The notes beneath the pieces are model-generated. The model made no database searches. It saw only the letters and a program-made list of their open reading frames with translations, and was not told where the DNA came from. Below, piece by piece: positions 7,444-14,654 of a stretch of 17,150 bases of DNA (the first letter of the stretch is position 1; each line of letters opens with the position of its first letter). The translations under genes were made by a program, and so were the position numbers. Origin of the DNA: Bryobacterales bacterium (GTDB lineage Bacteria; Acidobacteriota; Terriglobia; Bryobacterales; Bryobacteraceae); NCBI GenBank assembly GCA_016789785.1, contig JAEUQE010000198.1, forward strand, positions 1-17,150, read 5' to 3'.

Positions 7444-7468
7444 ATACCCGAAGGGAACCACCCAAGGC

Positions 7469-8788
7469 ATGTCTGCTCTCACAAATCCGTCGCCGACCCC
7501 CGTACAGCAGCCGCCCCAGCGGATTGTACCGGTGACCCAGGAACCGCCGAAGAAACCCTCTTCGTGGAAGGGCTGGTTCGCGTTTGCGATCTTCGCCGGA
7601 GGCTTGGCGCTGGGCTACAAGTATTTCACGGCCCAGACCGCGGCGCCTCCCACGCCGGTGGTGATTGCGCGGACGGCGAAGGTGACGGTAGGTCCGTTCG
7701 AGCGCACGATTCGGGTGGGTGGCGTGACGTCGGCCCGGCTGTTCGCCAATGTGACCGCGCCGCGGTTGCGAGGCTTTGAAAGCCGGAGCCAGATGGAGTT
7801 ACTCTCGATTGCGAAGAACGGGTCGTGGGTGAAGCAGGGCGATACCTTGGCGCAAATTGATCCGGGTCAGGTTCTCGATCACATCGACGACATCAAGGCG
7901 ACGATTCTGCAGTCGGATGGCGATATCTACAAGCGAGAGGCGGAGCAAGGCGTCGACCTCGAAAACCTGAACCAGACGCTTCGCGTGGCGAAAGCGAATG
8001 TCGAAAAAGCCCGGCTGGAAGTTGGCGCGATGGAAGTGCGCACCGATGTCGAGCGCGAGTTGCTGAAGCTGGCGCTTGAGGAATCGGAAGCCCGTTACCG
8101 GCAGGCGCAACTGGACACGCCTGAAAAGAAGACCGTGTACGGGGCTGAGATCAAGATTCTTGGTTTCACCAAAGAGCGCCACGTGCGGCATATCAATCGC
8201 CACCTCAACGATGTGAAGTCTTACACGATCGTGTCGCCGATGGAGGGCATGGCGGTCATTCAGACCACGTTCCGCGGCGGAGAGATGCAGCAGGTACAGC
8301 AGGGCGATCAGGTCGGGTCGGCGCAACCGCTGATGAAGATCGTGAATCCGAAGAGCATGCAGGTGGAGGCGAACGTCAATCAGGCGGAAGCCACGGAATT
8401 GCGAATCAATCAGGTGGCGACCATTGGGCTGGATGCGTTTCCGGGGCTCACCTTCCGCGGGAAGATCTATTCGATTGGCGCACTGGCGGTGGGCGGCTGG
8501 CGGCAGAATCATTTCATTCGCAACGTGCCGGTACGGTTGATGATTGACGGGGCGGACCCCCGGCTGATCCCGGATCTTTCGGCCTGGGCCGACGTCGTAG
8601 TGGAGCGCCAGGAAAAGGCGACGCTTGTGCCGGCCGGCGCGATCCGGCAGGAAGACGGCAAGAGTGTCGTGTACGTGAAGCAGGGTGATCAGTTCGTGAA
8701 GCGCGAAGTGAAGCTCGGCGCGCAGAACAATCTGCATGCGATCGCGCTGGCAGGCCTCACGGGTGGTGAGGAAGTCCGGCTTCCCTGA
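7469..8788 (+). CDS. HlyD/MacA-like periplasmic adaptor (membrane fusion protein)
   Basis: A 439-residue efflux-pump adaptor that would bridge an inner-membrane transporter and an outer-membrane channel. Residues 1-33 are a proline-rich cytoplasmic tail, one membrane span lies at about 34-50, and the rest is periplasmic. The first lipoyl half is at 116-135 (SWVKQGDTLAQID), a charged coiled-coil hairpin at about 150-250, the second lipoyl half at 252-295 (SPMEGMAVI), then beta-barrel and membrane-proximal parts (LVPAGAI, VYVKQGDQFVKREVKLG). The ATG at 7469 was chosen because the upstream frame is low-quality and precedes a ribosome-site-like GAAGGGA. No transporter ATPase, permease or outer-membrane channel lies beside it, so its partners are elsewhere. 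Confidence 0.82.
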   Translation: MSALTNPSPTPVQQPPQRIVPVTQEPPKKPSSWKGWFAFAIFAGGLALGYKYFTAQTAAPPTPVVIARTAKVTVGPFERTIRVGGVTSARLFANVTAPRLRGFESRSQMELLSIAKNGSWVKQGDTLAQIDPGQVLDHIDDIKATILQSDGDIYKREAEQGVDLENLNQTLRVAKANVEKARLEVGAMEVRTDVERELLKLALEESEARYRQAQLDTPEKKTVYGAEIKILGFTKERHVRHINRHLNDVKSYTIVSPMEGMAVIQTTFRGGEMQQVQQGDQVGSAQPLMKIVNPKSMQVEANVNQAEATELRINQVATIGLDAFPGLTFRGKIYSIGALAVGGWRQNHFIRNVPVRLMIDGADPRLIPDLSAWADVVVERQEKATLVPAGAIRQEDGKSVVYVKQGDQFVKREVKLGAQNNLHAIALAGLTGGEEVRLP

Positions 8789-8871
8789 TCCGGCTGCCCT
8801 TGCGGAGCCTTGTTTCCGAAAGCGCGCGGTTTCGCAAGAACGGCGCGGCGTCCATCGCGCTGGCCGGGTGT

Positions 8872-8900
8872 TCCACAATCGTGGCCGCAAGGCGTATAAT
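8872..8900 (+). promoter_or_regulatory. Sigma-70-type promoter of the isomerase/oxidoreductase operon
   Basis: TCCACA at 8872-8877 (4/6 match to TTGACA), a 17-bp spacer, and a perfect TATAAT at 8895-8900. The expected start of transcription is about 8907, one base before the ATG at 8908, so the mRNA would be leaderless. The ATG at 8899 overlaps the -10 box and would then not be transcribed. Confidence 0.55.
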
Positions 8901-8907
8901 GCTGGCG

Positions 8908-9900
8908 ATGCCGCAATCTCCCGTAAGCTTGGATGCCCGGCCGGGCGCACGCGAAGTTCGCCGCGAACAAGGCCGGGACGAGTCAGCCCGCCGGTTTTCC
9001 CGGCGCACCTTGCTTTCCTCTCTTGCGGCGGCGGCGCTTACTCCCCACTTACTGGGCCAGACTCGAACCAATTTCCAACTCGCATGCATGACGTTGCCTT
9101 ACTCAGCATTCCCCGTGGAGAGGGCGCTGGAGGGCATTCGCAAGGCAGGCTATCGCCACGTGGCCTGGGGAGTGAATCATCGCGACCGGGGCGGCGTGAG
9201 CAGGCCGATGCTGGAAGCGGCTGCGCCCGCCACCGAGGCTGCCACGCTCGCCACGCGCTGCCGCGACCTTGGGCTCGAACCGGTGATGATGTTCGCCACC
9301 GTGCATCTGGAGGCGGCCAACGCCTTGCAAGTGCATCTGCGCCGGATTGAGCAGGCGGCGGCGGCCCGCATCCCCTTTCTGCTCACGTTCGGGAAGACGC
9401 AACCCGGCGAGTACGAGACCTTTGTCCGGAATTTGAAGTCGATGGCGGAGCCGGCGCGAGCCGCGGGGGTCACGGTGGTGATCAAGCAGCACGGCGGCAA
9501 CTCGGCCACGGGCGAAGCGTGCGCGCGCATTGTGAAGGAAGTGAACGCTCAGTCGGTGGCGGTCTGCTACGATGCAGGCAACGTGCTCGACTACGAGAAT
9601 CACGATCCGATTCCCGACATTCAAACCTGCTGGCAGCACGTTCGCGCGTTTGCCATCAAGGATCATCGCAACACGCCGAAGGACGAGGACTGCGGTCCGG
9701 GCTTCGGCGAAATCGATCACTACAAGCTTTTCCGTCCCGTGCTGAAGACGGGACTGACCATGCCGCTCGCGTTTGAAAACATCTTCGAGCCGCTCGTTCC
9801 GCGGCCCCAGGATCCCGAAGGTGTGGACGCCTTGGCACGCCGCGCGCGCGAGTATGTTGAGACAGTACTCCGAGGCCTTCTTACTCACGAAAGGGCATAA
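8908..9900 (+). CDS. Tat-exported sugar phosphate isomerase/epimerase-like TIM-barrel protein
   Basis: A 330-residue xylose-isomerase-like (AP_endonuc_2 fold) TIM-barrel protein with a long N-region and twin-arginine signal FSRRTLLSSLAAAAL (residues 30-44) ending near LLGQ. The family isomerises or dehydrates sugars and inosose using a divalent metal. Likely metal or substrate residues are in VIKQHGGN (His 195), VCYDAGN (Asp 222), FAIKDHRN (Asp 252, His 253) and PLAFENI (Glu 290). The ATG at 8908 is preferred to 8899 because the TATAAT box covers the latter. It starts an operon with the oxidoreductase 6 nt downstream. Export of this fold to the periplasm via Tat is common in Solibacter- and planctomycete-like genomes. 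Substrate unknown. Confidence 0.82.
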   Translation: MPQSPVSLDARPGAREVRREQGRDESARRFSRRTLLSSLAAAALTPHLLGQTRTNFQLACMTLPYSAFPVERALEGIRKAGYRHVAWGVNHRDRGGVSRPMLEAAAPATEAATLATRCRDLGLEPVMMFATVHLEAANALQVHLRRIEQAAAARIPFLLTFGKTQPGEYETFVRNLKSMAEPARAAGVTVVIKQHGGNSATGEACARIVKEVNAQSVAVCYDAGNVLDYENHDPIPDIQTCWQHVRAFAIKDHRNTPKDEDCGPGFGEIDHYKLFRPVLKTGLTMPLAFENIFEPLVPRPQDPEGVDALARRAREYVETVLRGLLTHERA

Positions 9901-9906
9901 TTTTTC

Positions 9907-11010
9907 ATGAAACGCAGGGAATTTCTGGCCGGTTCGGCCGTCATGGGGCTTACTCCATCTTTTGCGCAATCCGCGCCCGTTCCGACAGCGGTGATTGGCA
10001 CAGGCAACCGCGGTTTCCACTTATTGACCGGTGTTCTTGAGCAGCCGCAAGCAAAGGTCGCCGCCGTGTGCGACATCAAGCCGGACCGTCTGGACAAAGC
10101 GGCCAGCGCGGCGGCCAAGCATGAGGTCAAGACCTACACCGATTGGCGCCAGATCATCGACCGCAAGGATATTGGCGCGGTATTCATTGCCACGCCGCCG
10201 CACCTGCACTCCGAGATGGCGATTGCGGCGATTCGCGCCGGCAAGCACGTCTACTGTGAAAAGCCGGTTGGGGTGAATGCGGCGCAGGTCAAGGCGTTGC
10301 TGAATGCGGCCAAGGAGTCGAAGCTGGTATTCGTGTCAGGCCAGCAATTACGCTCGATGACCGGATACGTCGAGGCGGTGCGAAAGATCCGGGAAGGCGC
10401 GATTGGCGACATCCTGTGGATCAAGGCGCAGCGTCACGCCACGGCGGATTTGGCGCATGATGGATCCTCGGGCGACTGGTATTTCGATGTCACGAAGTCG
10501 GGCGGGTATCTGATCGAGCAGTCGGTGCACAATCTCGACTTATGTAACTGGGTGGTGGGCGCGCATCCGACGAAGGCTTCGGGATTCGGGGCGACGGCGC
10601 TCTATAAGAACGATCCTCCGGGACGCACGATTTTCGATTGCGGCACCATGTCGTTCGAGTATCCGAACGGAATTAAGATGTCGTTCACGCAGAACGTGTT
10701 TCATCCGCGCGGCATGCCGGCCGGCAATCAGTATGTGTACGTGTATGGCAGCAAGGGCGCGGTGGATCTGATGGCGGCGAACATGTTCTATCCGCTTTCG
10801 CGTGACGGCAAGCCTGAGCCGTTCTTCGAGAAGCGGCAGGAAGCGCAGCACGCCCACATCACGGCGTTCTACGAGGCGGTGCTTGCGGGCGGGCCCAATC
10901 CGGCGGACATCAAGGTCGGTGCAAGCGCGGCACTGACCGCGATTCTCGGTCATGAGGCGATGGTGCGGGAGACGGTGGTGAAGTGGACCGATCTCGGAGT
11001 AAGTGTGTGA
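9907..11010 (+). CDS. Tat-exported Gfo/Idh/MocA family oxidoreductase
   Basis: A 367-residue NAD(P)-dependent oxidoreductase of the Gfo/Idh/MocA family, which oxidises sugars, inositols and derivatives. The N-terminus KRREFLAGSAV is a short Tat signal (Arg 3, Arg 4) with likely cleavage after FAQSA. A Rossmann fold follows with VIGTGNRG (29-36), ATPPHLHSEMA (95-105) and the catalytic-lysine motif CEKPVG (117-122, Lys 119). The substrate domain has GGYLIEQSVHNLDL (199-212) with conserved His 208 and Asp 211. It starts 6 nt after the isomerase-like gene, so the two are co-transcribed and probably act on the same exported substrate. Tat export suits a protein that folds with its cofactor in the cytoplasm. 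Confidence 0.88.
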   Translation: MKRREFLAGSAVMGLTPSFAQSAPVPTAVIGTGNRGFHLLTGVLEQPQAKVAAVCDIKPDRLDKAASAAAKHEVKTYTDWRQIIDRKDIGAVFIATPPHLHSEMAIAAIRAGKHVYCEKPVGVNAAQVKALLNAAKESKLVFVSGQQLRSMTGYVEAVRKIREGAIGDILWIKAQRHATADLAHDGSSGDWYFDVTKSGGYLIEQSVHNLDLCNWVVGAHPTKASGFGATALYKNDPPGRTIFDCGTMSFEYPNGIKMSFTQNVFHPRGMPAGNQYVYVYGSKGAVDLMAANMFYPLSRDGKPEPFFEKRQEAQHAHITAFYEAVLAGGPNPADIKVGASAALTAILGHEAMVRETVVKWTDLGVSV

Positions 11011-11018
11011 CGTAGCGG

Positions 11019-11046
11019 TCAGCGATCAGCCATCAGCCGTCAGCTT
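11019..11046 (+). repeat. Heptamer tandem repeat TCAGCNN x4
   Basis: Four consecutive 7-bp units read TCAGCGA, TCAGCCA, TCAGCCG and TCAGCTT, directly after the oxidoreductase stop. Short heptamer repeats of this kind are known in cyanobacterial and some other genomes; here there are too few units to say more. Confidence 0.6.
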
Positions 11047-11073
11047 CCGAGCTAGTGGCGGAGAGCTGATCGC
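11022..11073. repeat. 9-bp inverted repeat between oxidoreductase and aminotransferase
   Basis: GCGATCAGC (11022-11030) and GCTGATCGC (11065-11073) are perfect inverted repeats separated by 34 nt. The left arm lies within the heptamer repeat. No T-run follows, so an intrinsic terminator is not supported; attenuation or a processing hairpin is possible. Confidence 0.45.
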
Positions 11074-11115
11074 CCGGCACAGATATCCCGGGAACACGAA
11101 GCGCGCCGAACCATC

Positions 11116-12276
11116 ATGAAACTTGCACAGCGAATGGACCGCATCCTCGTGGAGGGTGCATTTGAAGTTCTTCAGAAAGCGCGCGCCCTGGAAGCACAGG
11201 GGCGCAGTATCATCCATCTCGAGATCGGGGAGCCCGACTTCGAGACCCCGCTTCACGTCCGTGATGCCGGCAAGCGCGCCATCGACGAAGGTTGGACTCA
11301 CTATGGGCCCACTCCCGGGTACAACGACTTTCGGGAGGTGATTGCGGCCGAAGTCAGCCGGACGCGGGGCATTCCTGCATCGGCCGCGAACGTGTGTGTG
11401 GTGCCGGGCGGCAAGCCGATCCTCTTCTTTCCGATGCTGGCGTTGCTTGAGCCCGGCGATGAGGTCATTTATCCGAATCCGGGTTTTCCGATCTACGAGT
11501 CGATGATTGGGTTTCTCGGCGCGACGCCTCGGCCTGTCCCATTGCTGGAAGACCGTAGTTTCTCCTTCGATCTGAATATCTTTCGCGAGAGCCTTTCGGA
11601 AAAGACGAAACTGGTCATTCTGAATTCGCCGCAAAATCCGACGGGAGGAGTAATTCCCAGGGAAGATATTGCGGCGATGGCGGAGATGCTTCGCGATCGC
11701 GATCTGATCGTGCTGAGCGATGAGATTTACTCGCGGATTTATTTCGGCGAGCGGCCGTGTTCGATTGCCAGCGAGACCGGCATGGCCGATAAGACGATCA
11801 TTCTCGACGGTTTTTCGAAGACCTATGCCATGACCGGTTGGCGGCTGGGTTACGGGGTGATGCCGGTGTGGCTTGCCGAGGCGGTGAGTAAGCTGATGGT
11901 CAACTCGAACTCCTGCACGGCGAGTTTCACGCAGCGCGCCGGACTGGCAGCATTGACGGGCCCCCAGGATGACGTAGACCGGATGAACGCCGAGTTCCGG
12001 CGGCGCCGCGATGTATTTGTCGCCGGGCTGAATGAGATTCCGGGATTCCGCTGCCGTGTGCCGGAAGGCGCATTCTACGCGTTTCCGAACATCACGAGTA
12101 CGGGACGCTCCTCGCGCGAACTCGCGGCCGCCCTGCTGGATCATGCCGGGGTTGCCTGCCTCTCCGGCACCGCATTCGGGGCTTACGGAGAAGGCTACTT
12201 GCGGTTCAGCATCGCGAACTCGTTGGAGAACCTGACGGAAGCGCTGGCGCGGATCCGGCGTTACCTGGCGGGCTGA
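11116..12276 (+). CDS. Class I/II PLP-dependent aminotransferase (aspartate aminotransferase family)
   Basis: A 386-residue fold-type I pyridoxal-phosphate aminotransferase of the aspartate aminotransferase Ib-like group. Visible in order are LEIGEPDFETP (35-45), YGPTPGYNDFREVI (68-81), the cofactor-binding VVPGGKPI segment, YPNPGFPIYESM, SPQNPTGG with Asn 174, LSDEIYSRIYF, and the Schiff-base lysine Lys 235 in GFSKTYAMTGWRLGYG. Arg 363 in YLRFSIANS matches the conserved substrate-carboxylate arginine. It transfers an amino group between an amino acid and a 2-oxo acid, but substrate preference cannot be read. No strong ribosome site precedes the ATG at 11116. It stands apart from the isomerase operon, separated by about 105 bp with repeats. 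Confidence 0.9.
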   Translation: MKLAQRMDRILVEGAFEVLQKARALEAQGRSIIHLEIGEPDFETPLHVRDAGKRAIDEGWTHYGPTPGYNDFREVIAAEVSRTRGIPASAANVCVVPGGKPILFFPMLALLEPGDEVIYPNPGFPIYESMIGFLGATPRPVPLLEDRSFSFDLNIFRESLSEKTKLVILNSPQNPTGGVIPREDIAAMAEMLRDRDLIVLSDEIYSRIYFGERPCSIASETGMADKTIILDGFSKTYAMTGWRLGYGVMPVWLAEAVSKLMVNSNSCTASFTQRAGLAALTGPQDDVDRMNAEFRRRRDVFVAGLNEIPGFRCRVPEGAFYAFPNITSTGRSSRELAAALLDHAGVACLSGTAFGAYGEGYLRFSIANSLENLTEALARIRRYLAG

Positions 12277-12581
12277 GAATAACCGAGGAATTTGAGCTTT
12301 TGGCTCGCCATCAGCTTTTGAATCAGCGCCTCGCGCATGGGTGTCGCCTGGAGTACGGGTTGCGCGGTGCACAGCCATCGGCTCGAAGGGGATGTCGCGC
12401 TCACGGGCGGTGCGACGGTTGAGGGCCCCGGTTCCTGCCCGCTGTCCTTCAAGCCGCTTCCGTTCCGTGATACCCTTTCGTAGTACGTTCTCCCCACAAA
12501 CTTGCTTCAATTGACCTGAGAATCTGACCGGCCTGGAGGCACCAATTTAGTGCCGCCAGTTGGTCACGAAGGAGTACCCCC
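12277..12581. other. Gene-free spacer with possible antisense coding relic
   Basis: No clear gene. On the minus strand an open frame ends at 12261, reaching into the aminotransferase 3' end; its tail reads MREALIQKLMASQKL and looks protein-like, but the upstream part is not and no family is recognised. On the plus strand a short inverted repeat ACCAA/TTGGT (12541-12545, 12560-12564) sits before the next gene's ribosome site. No convincing promoter was found. Confidence 0.25.
12569..12574 (+). promoter_or_regulatory. Shine-Dalgarno for the four-TM protein
   Basis: AAGGAG 7 nt before the ATG at 12582 supports that start codon. Confidence 0.65.
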
Positions 12582-14051
12582 ATGCAGCTCGGCATACTGT
12601 TTGACGCACAGAAACTCGGTACTGGCTTCTATGGTTACACCGCGTTTCGCATTTTGTTCACCATTGTCCCGCCGACGGAGCTGTCAGGCTGCAGTCTCTA
12701 TCATGGCGAGGTCGGAGACGGGAGGAACCGGCCCTATTGTATCGCGATCGAGTCCAACGACCGTGCCTTGCTGATCCGGTTCAAGAATGCGGCCGCCCAG
12801 TCTCTCGCACGCGGGCTGATGCCACTGGCGGAACGTTTCGCCGAAGACACGATTCTACAGGAGGAGGTGCTGGCCCTTGCCACGCGGATCACACCCGACG
12901 GAGATATCGTGGAATGCCAGTCCCGCTGGCTTCAGGAGGCCTGGGTTCGGGCGCTTGGACAGTCCACGGCGCCGGTTCTTGAGCCAACCAAGCCTCAGTA
13001 TCCAGCGCCGCCGCCTCTTCCGGCTCCGGCGATCGGAGGGTCGCAGGTCACTACAGCGGTGCCCAGCGGGGCGCCTGCCAGGCAGCGTCCCGCACGGCAG
13101 ACGAGCGCAAGCCCGGCCAAGCCCACTGGCGACGCGAAGAAGACTCTACCCGAGCTATCCGGGAGGGTTCCGATGGCGCTTCGCTGGACTCCGCTCGGGC
13201 GCGGTGCTCTCGCCTGGCTCGTTGCGTTCAGTGTTGGAGGCGCTTGCGTGCCATGGCTCGGGTGGCCGCTTTCGGTTTCGATTCTGGTTCTCTGCGTGCC
13301 CCTGATCTGGGGAACGACGGTCCGGCTGCGGATGTGGGCCGAGGCGAACCTCAGTTCGGATGACTTACAGCAGGAGTTACTGCGTAGCTTGCGTGCCAAT
13401 CAGGCGCAGGATCTGTGCGACCAGTTGTCCACACCCGCGGCTAAGGCCAGTCCGCTTCTACGAAGGGTGCGTCTGGTTGCACAGGTATGGAGCGGCAGTG
13501 GCGATGTAAGCGGGGCGTGCATGGCTGTTTCGCAACAGGCCCGCGCGGATCAATCGGATTTCCATGCCGAGTTACTCTACTTACGAACGTTGTTGTGGGG
13601 AACGCTGGCCGTGCCTGCCTGTATGCTGGCCGCCATCCACTTATTCCTTGGCGCCGCGGCTTCGGCTGTGGAAGGGCCGCGCCTGGTGTTCTTCGCGGTG
13701 TTTTCCTGGACGCTTCTTTCCTGGATGACCAACCTGCTGTCCATCGCGCGGGATCGCGCCGAGGCCCGTCTGGACCGCATGGTGAGCGGTGTGTGGATTC
13801 CGGCGATCACGAGGGCTTTCCCGGCTCCGAAATCCACCGCGGCCGGCGAGCATGCAGTGCAGGATCTCGCCGGTGAGGTGGAGAAGATGTATAAGCGTCT
13901 CCAGGAACGCCACAAGGACGACTTAGTCGCGACGGTGGAGAACCTTCGCGAGACCATTGGCCAACTGACTCCCGTATTGGCCGGCTTCCGGGAGCCGTTT
14001 GTCCTGCAAGCGGTTCCCGTGAATGGACGTCAGAAGGCCATGAGCGCCTGA
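12582..14051 (+). CDS. Uncharacterised four-TM protein with MotA/TolQ/ExbB-like topology
   Basis: A 489-residue protein I do not recognise by family. Residues 1-127 form a soluble domain (MQLGILFDAQKLG; PYCIAIESNDRALL; TPDGDIVECQSRW), 131-190 a Pro/Ala-rich linker, 207-246 two adjacent membrane spans, 250-333 a soluble helical stretch (LQQELLRSLRANQAQDLCDQ; SPLLRRVRLVAQVW), 336-357 and 368-388 two further spans, and 424-462 a charged helix likely to form a coiled coil. A hairpin, a cytoplasmic helical domain and a second hairpin, with a basic and acidic segment after the last span, is the layout of the MotA/TolQ/ExbB stator group, but conserved core residues were not confirmed, so this is a topology inference only. 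A good AAGGAG precedes the start. Its 3' end overlaps a minus-strand gene by 129 bp. Confidence 0.7.
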   Translation: MQLGILFDAQKLGTGFYGYTAFRILFTIVPPTELSGCSLYHGEVGDGRNRPYCIAIESNDRALLIRFKNAAAQSLARGLMPLAERFAEDTILQEEVLALATRITPDGDIVECQSRWLQEAWVRALGQSTAPVLEPTKPQYPAPPPLPAPAIGGSQVTTAVPSGAPARQRPARQTSASPAKPTGDAKKTLPELSGRVPMALRWTPLGRGALAWLVAFSVGGACVPWLGWPLSVSILVLCVPLIWGTTVRLRMWAEANLSSDDLQQELLRSLRANQAQDLCDQLSTPAAKASPLLRRVRLVAQVWSGSGDVSGACMAVSQQARADQSDFHAELLYLRTLLWGTLAVPACMLAAIHLFLGAAASAVEGPRLVFFAVFSWTLLSWMTNLLSIARDRAEARLDRMVSGVWIPAITRAFPAPKSTAAGEHAVQDLAGEVEKMYKRLQERHKDDLVATVENLRETIGQLTPVLAGFREPFVLQAVPVNGRQKAMSA

Positions 14052-14642
14052 GGTTGGTCCCTTTTTCTGATGGCGCCGGCGCAATGCCGCCAGCCCGCAT
14101 AGCAGCAAGCCGGCCACAATCCCGGTCGCCGGTTCGGGCACCTCTGATCCGACAACCACCACTGCCGGCAGCGTCGTGACATTCCCGGATGAAACGGTAT
14201 GCAGCACCGGATCAAATATGGGGTTGTTGGGACTTTCGGAGTAGACGTCGTAAGTGATCACCAAGTCCCCCTCGGCCTGCGAACCGACGATCTCAAAGGA
14301 GTTGATGCGATATTCGCCGAGGCCTGTACGCAGCACGGGGTCGTACGGTGACACCAGAATGGGAAATGCGAACGGCGCTGGGCCGATAACCTGGAACAGC
14401 GGCGCCGCCAGATCCTCAAAGATTCCGGTGGTCAGGGTCTGCTGGTAGGTCACCGAGGAAATCACGGCGAACCCGCTGATGCGGCTGGCAGTGAATCCCC
14501 AGCCCACCGCATCTCCGGGAAGCCCGTATAGTATCGGACTGTCGAGGGTAATTGTGAGAGCAAAGGCGCTTCCTCCGGACAGTATCACGCTGAGCAGTGC
14601 GGCCCTCGCCCATGCTTTTTGAAGTATCCTGCTTGCCGTCAT
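13923..14642 (-). CDS. PEP-CTERM domain secreted protein with unusual C-terminal extension
   Basis: A 239-residue exported protein. Residues 1-28 are a signal peptide (basic SRILQKAWAR, hydrophobic core, cleavage after SAFA), the middle is beta-rich and unrecognised, and VPEPATGIVAGLLLCGLAALRRR (PEP at 169-171) is a complete PEP-CTERM sorting signal for exosortase processing at the envelope. Such signals normally end the protein within a few residues; here about 45 more follow (RHQKKGPTSGAHG onward), read antisense to the upstream plus-strand gene. GTGGAGG at 14648-14654, 5 nt before the ATG at 14642, selects that start over the one at 14654. It lies 12 nt after the SBBP-repeat gene, so the two are probably one transcript. 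Confidence 0.8.
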   Translation of the reverse strand: MTASRILQKAWARAALLSVILSGGSAFALTITLDSPILYGLPGDAVGWGFTASRISGFAVISSVTYQQTLTTGIFEDLAAPLFQVIGPAPFAFPILVSPYDPVLRTGLGEYRINSFEIVGSQAEGDLVITYDVYSESPNNPIFDPVLHTVSSGNVTTLPAVVVVGSEVPEPATGIVAGLLLCGLAALRRRHQKKGPTSGAHGLLTSIHGNRLQDKRLPEAGQYGSQLANGLAKVLHRRD

Positions 14643-14654
14643 GAAATCCTCCAC

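Noticed and set aside
7799..8950. A 383-residue minus-strand frame across the HlyD-like gene
   Set aside because: Antisense to a clear adaptor gene, Leu/Arg/His-rich, no domain, no ribosome site.
9103..10020. A 305-residue minus-strand frame across the isomerase gene
   Set aside because: Antisense shadow of a well-supported TIM-barrel gene; no motif.
11026..12510. A 494-residue open frame on the minus strand across the aminotransferase
   Set aside because: It is antisense to a well-supported aminotransferase, rich in Arg/His and low-complexity, with no recognisable domain; typical of a GC-rich shadow frame.
12511..12516. TTGACC as a -35 box for the four-TM gene
   Set aside because: No -10-like hexamer lies 16-18 bp downstream.
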